DNA from: Haloplanus vescus
GTDB lineage: Archaea; Halobacteriota; Halobacteria; Halobacteriales; Haloferacaceae
DNA length: 64,000 nucleotides
Reading direction: 5' to 3'
Assembly (NCBI RefSeq): GCF_900107665.1
Contig: NZ_FNQT01000003.1
Span: forward strand, 298,144-362,143
How positions within the stretch are numbered: the first letter of the stretch is position 1; each line of letters begins with the position of its first letter. The translations under genes and the position numbers were made by a program. Below are positions 62,654-64,000 of this stretch, one piece after another. The notes below the pieces were generated by a model, which was not told the DNA's origin, did no database searches, and worked only from the letters and a program-made list of their open reading frames with translations.

Positions 62654-64000
62654 ATGACAGACTATAACGACAAAGCGCGCGCAGTAATCCTCGCAGCGCT
62701 CATGGTCTTCAGCGTCTTCGCTGGGACCGTGGCGTTCACGGGGACGGCTGCTGCGACGGCTGAGAATATTCAGGTACAAAACCTGACGAATACTCAGCCA
62801 TCCGAAAGTAGTACCGTAACTCATGAACTGGATTACAACGTGGACAACGTCAGCTCGGATGGAACCGAAGACGTGTTCTTCGTTGAACTTCCTAACGAGT
62901 ACAACCAATCTGCTGGAACACTGGCTGCTAACACGGAGTCAGCAGCTAACCGATCGGACGGTTCCGCCATTTCCGACTCTTCCAGCATAAGCCTCGTTGA
63001 CGGTCCTGACGGTGACGGAGTTTCTGACACAATTCGTGTCGGCTACTCTCCGAGCACCGCTGCTACCAACGTTGACATGAACCTTACTGTCAACTTTGAC
63101 CTGACGCATCCCGAAGTCTCCGGTAACACGGCAAAGGACGTCAGTATTTACGTCAACGACTCTAACACCACCTCTACCGATGCATCGGTTACCTCCACGG
63201 GTGCCTTCACCGTTCAGGACACTTCTGGTCCGGGTGGAGCAAAACGAGCAGGTCCGGGCGGTAGTGGTTCCTTCGACGTCTACGACGGTGAAGGTACCGT
63301 CTACGACGGCGCGAACGTCTACCAGGGCGAGTCCGACATCGAACTTGGCGGTTCGATCTCGGGCGGCGTCGTGAAGACGGCCGGTAACGACGAGGGTGCC
63401 ACCCTCGAAGTGCCGGACATCCCGCAGGACCAGGCGACTGGTCGCTACACGACCAACGGGAGCAACAACGCCCCCGGTGTGACCGTGCAGCGTCCGCGTG
63501 TCACCACGCTCGACGTCAACAACCAGTACGGTGAAGACATCGCTGGTGGCTCCGTGCCCCAGGGCAACGAAACCACCGGCTCTGGCAACCTCACGGTTGT
63601 CGGTGCCTGGAACTACCGAACGGCCGAGGACCTCGAACTCACCATCGAGAACGAGAACGGCCTCAACGTGACCGGTACGGCCGTCGAAAGCGGCGGTAAC
63701 ATCCGCACCGCAACCAGCGGTGACGTCAACTACAACGTGGACCTCTCGGACCTCAACACCGGGACGTTCACGCTCACGCTCGAGGGGACCGACGACCTCG
63801 ACTTCGGCGAGGCCTCCCAGAGCACGACCATCACCGTCACCGGTGACGACGACGTGACCCTGGACCTCGACCAGAGCACCGCAACGCGCGGTCAGGACGT
63901 GACGTACACGATCCGTGGCTCGAACGCGGGTCAGTACCACATCGTCACCATCGAGGACGGCGACTTCCGTTCCGACAGCCTCTCCGAGGACACGCTGAAC
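62654..64000 (+). CDS. csg: S-layer glycoprotein, N-terminal part (runs off the window)
   Basis: Open frame of 449 codons to the window end. The start KARAVILAALMVFSVFAGTV is the conserved S-layer glycoprotein signal peptide, with cleavage near TAAA/T. The mature part is rich in Asp, Thr and N-glycosylation sites (NLT, NVS, NQS, NRS, NTT, NGS, NET and more) and repeats Ig-like beta segments. It would form the cell envelope lattice. The rest of the gene, including the C-terminal PGF-type anchor, is outside. Confidence 0.9.
   Translation, partial: MTDYNDKARAVILAALMVFSVFAGTVAFTGTAAATAENIQVQNLTNTQPSESSTVTHELDYNVDNVSSDGTEDVFFVELPNEYNQSAGTLAANTESAANRSDGSAISDSSSISLVDGPDGDGVSDTIRVGYSPSTAATNVDMNLTVNFDLTHPEVSGNTAKDVSIYVNDSNTTSTDASVTSTGAFTVQDTSGPGGAKRAGPGGSGSFDVYDGEGTVYDGANVYQGESDIELGGSISGGVVKTAGNDEGATLEVPDIPQDQATGRYTTNGSNNAPGVTVQRPRVTTLDVNNQYGEDIAGGSVPQGNETTGSGNLTVVGAWNYRTAEDLELTIENENGLNVTGTAVESGGNIRTATSGDVNYNVDLSDLNTGTFTLTLEGTDDLDFGEASQSTTITVTGDDDVTLDLDQSTATRGQDVTYTIRGSNAGQYHIVTIEDGDFRSDSLSEDTLN

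Noticed and set aside
1..64000. CRISPR arrays, insertion sequences and inteins
   Set aside because: I saw no regularly spaced repeats, no transposase, and no intein motifs in rpoA'', rpoB' or aEF-2 by eye.

Overview
The window is a 64 kb chromosomal segment of a halophilic archaeon (class Halobacteria; I cannot fix the genus). The evidence is high GC, strongly acidic predicted proteins, TATA-box promoters with many leaderless starts, split archaeal RNA polymerase genes (H, B'', B', A', A''), aEF-2, aEF-1alpha, tRNA genes without encoded CCA, a Tat-type lipobox substrate-binding protein and the start of an S-layer glycoprotein gene at the right edge.

Layout. (1) 1-730: the end of one gene, a proteasome-beta-like protein and tRNA-Phe(GAA). 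(2) 704-8991: an integrated element of about 8.26 kb. It inserted into the 3' end of tRNA-Phe, is bounded by a 28-bp perfect direct repeat, and carries a tyrosine integrase next to the right repeat. Its cargo is AT-richer than its surroundings: zinc-ribbon and membrane proteins, a tiny ribbon-helix-helix-like protein, a P-loop ATPase with a C-terminal winged helix, a winged-helix repressor, an HhH-GPD-like protein and several unknowns. (3) 9.1-25.3 kb: Rieske protein, PfkB kinase, mutL, FKBP isomerase, pterin dehydratase, flavoprotein, mutS, thiDN, a membrane-anchored winged-helix regulator beside a secreted low-complexity protein, a decarboxylating dehydrogenase, a CoA-transferase, a DICT-domain protein and nucS. 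MutS/MutL and the non-canonical mismatch nuclease NucS therefore lie close together. (4) 25.3-37.5 kb: ppc, rpl10e, a RimK-like ligase, hsp20, pgk convergent with type II gap, a response regulator, an aminopeptidase, an HVO_0476-type zinc finger protein, pcm and a HerA-like ATPase. (5) 37.3-44.2 kb: dabA and dabB, a predicted bicarbonate uptake pair, with a perfect inverted repeat over the likely dabB transcription start; a NitT/TauT-type ABC importer operon follows. (6) 44.5-62.2 kb: tRNA-Asp with a duplicated 3' end nearby, the rpoH-B''-B'-A'-A''-nusA operon, rps12-rps7, aef2, a histidine kinase, an ACT-domain/homoserine dehydrogenase operon, tuf-rps10 and tRNA-Ala(CGC). (7) 62.65 kb to the end: S-layer glycoprotein, truncated by the window.

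The most interesting observation is a 39-codon leaderless ORF at 58721-58840, directly before the ACT/homoserine dehydrogenase operon and coupled to it by TGAATG. Its Ile-Thr-Ile-Ile run uses ATT and ACA codons that are rare here, and that run lies in the loop of two nested inverted repeats. It looks like an archaeal counterpart of the thr operon leader. The second is the tRNA-Phe element with its mostly unknown cargo and a GC-rich structured intergenic segment. All functional statements are from reading the sequence; no database search was run.
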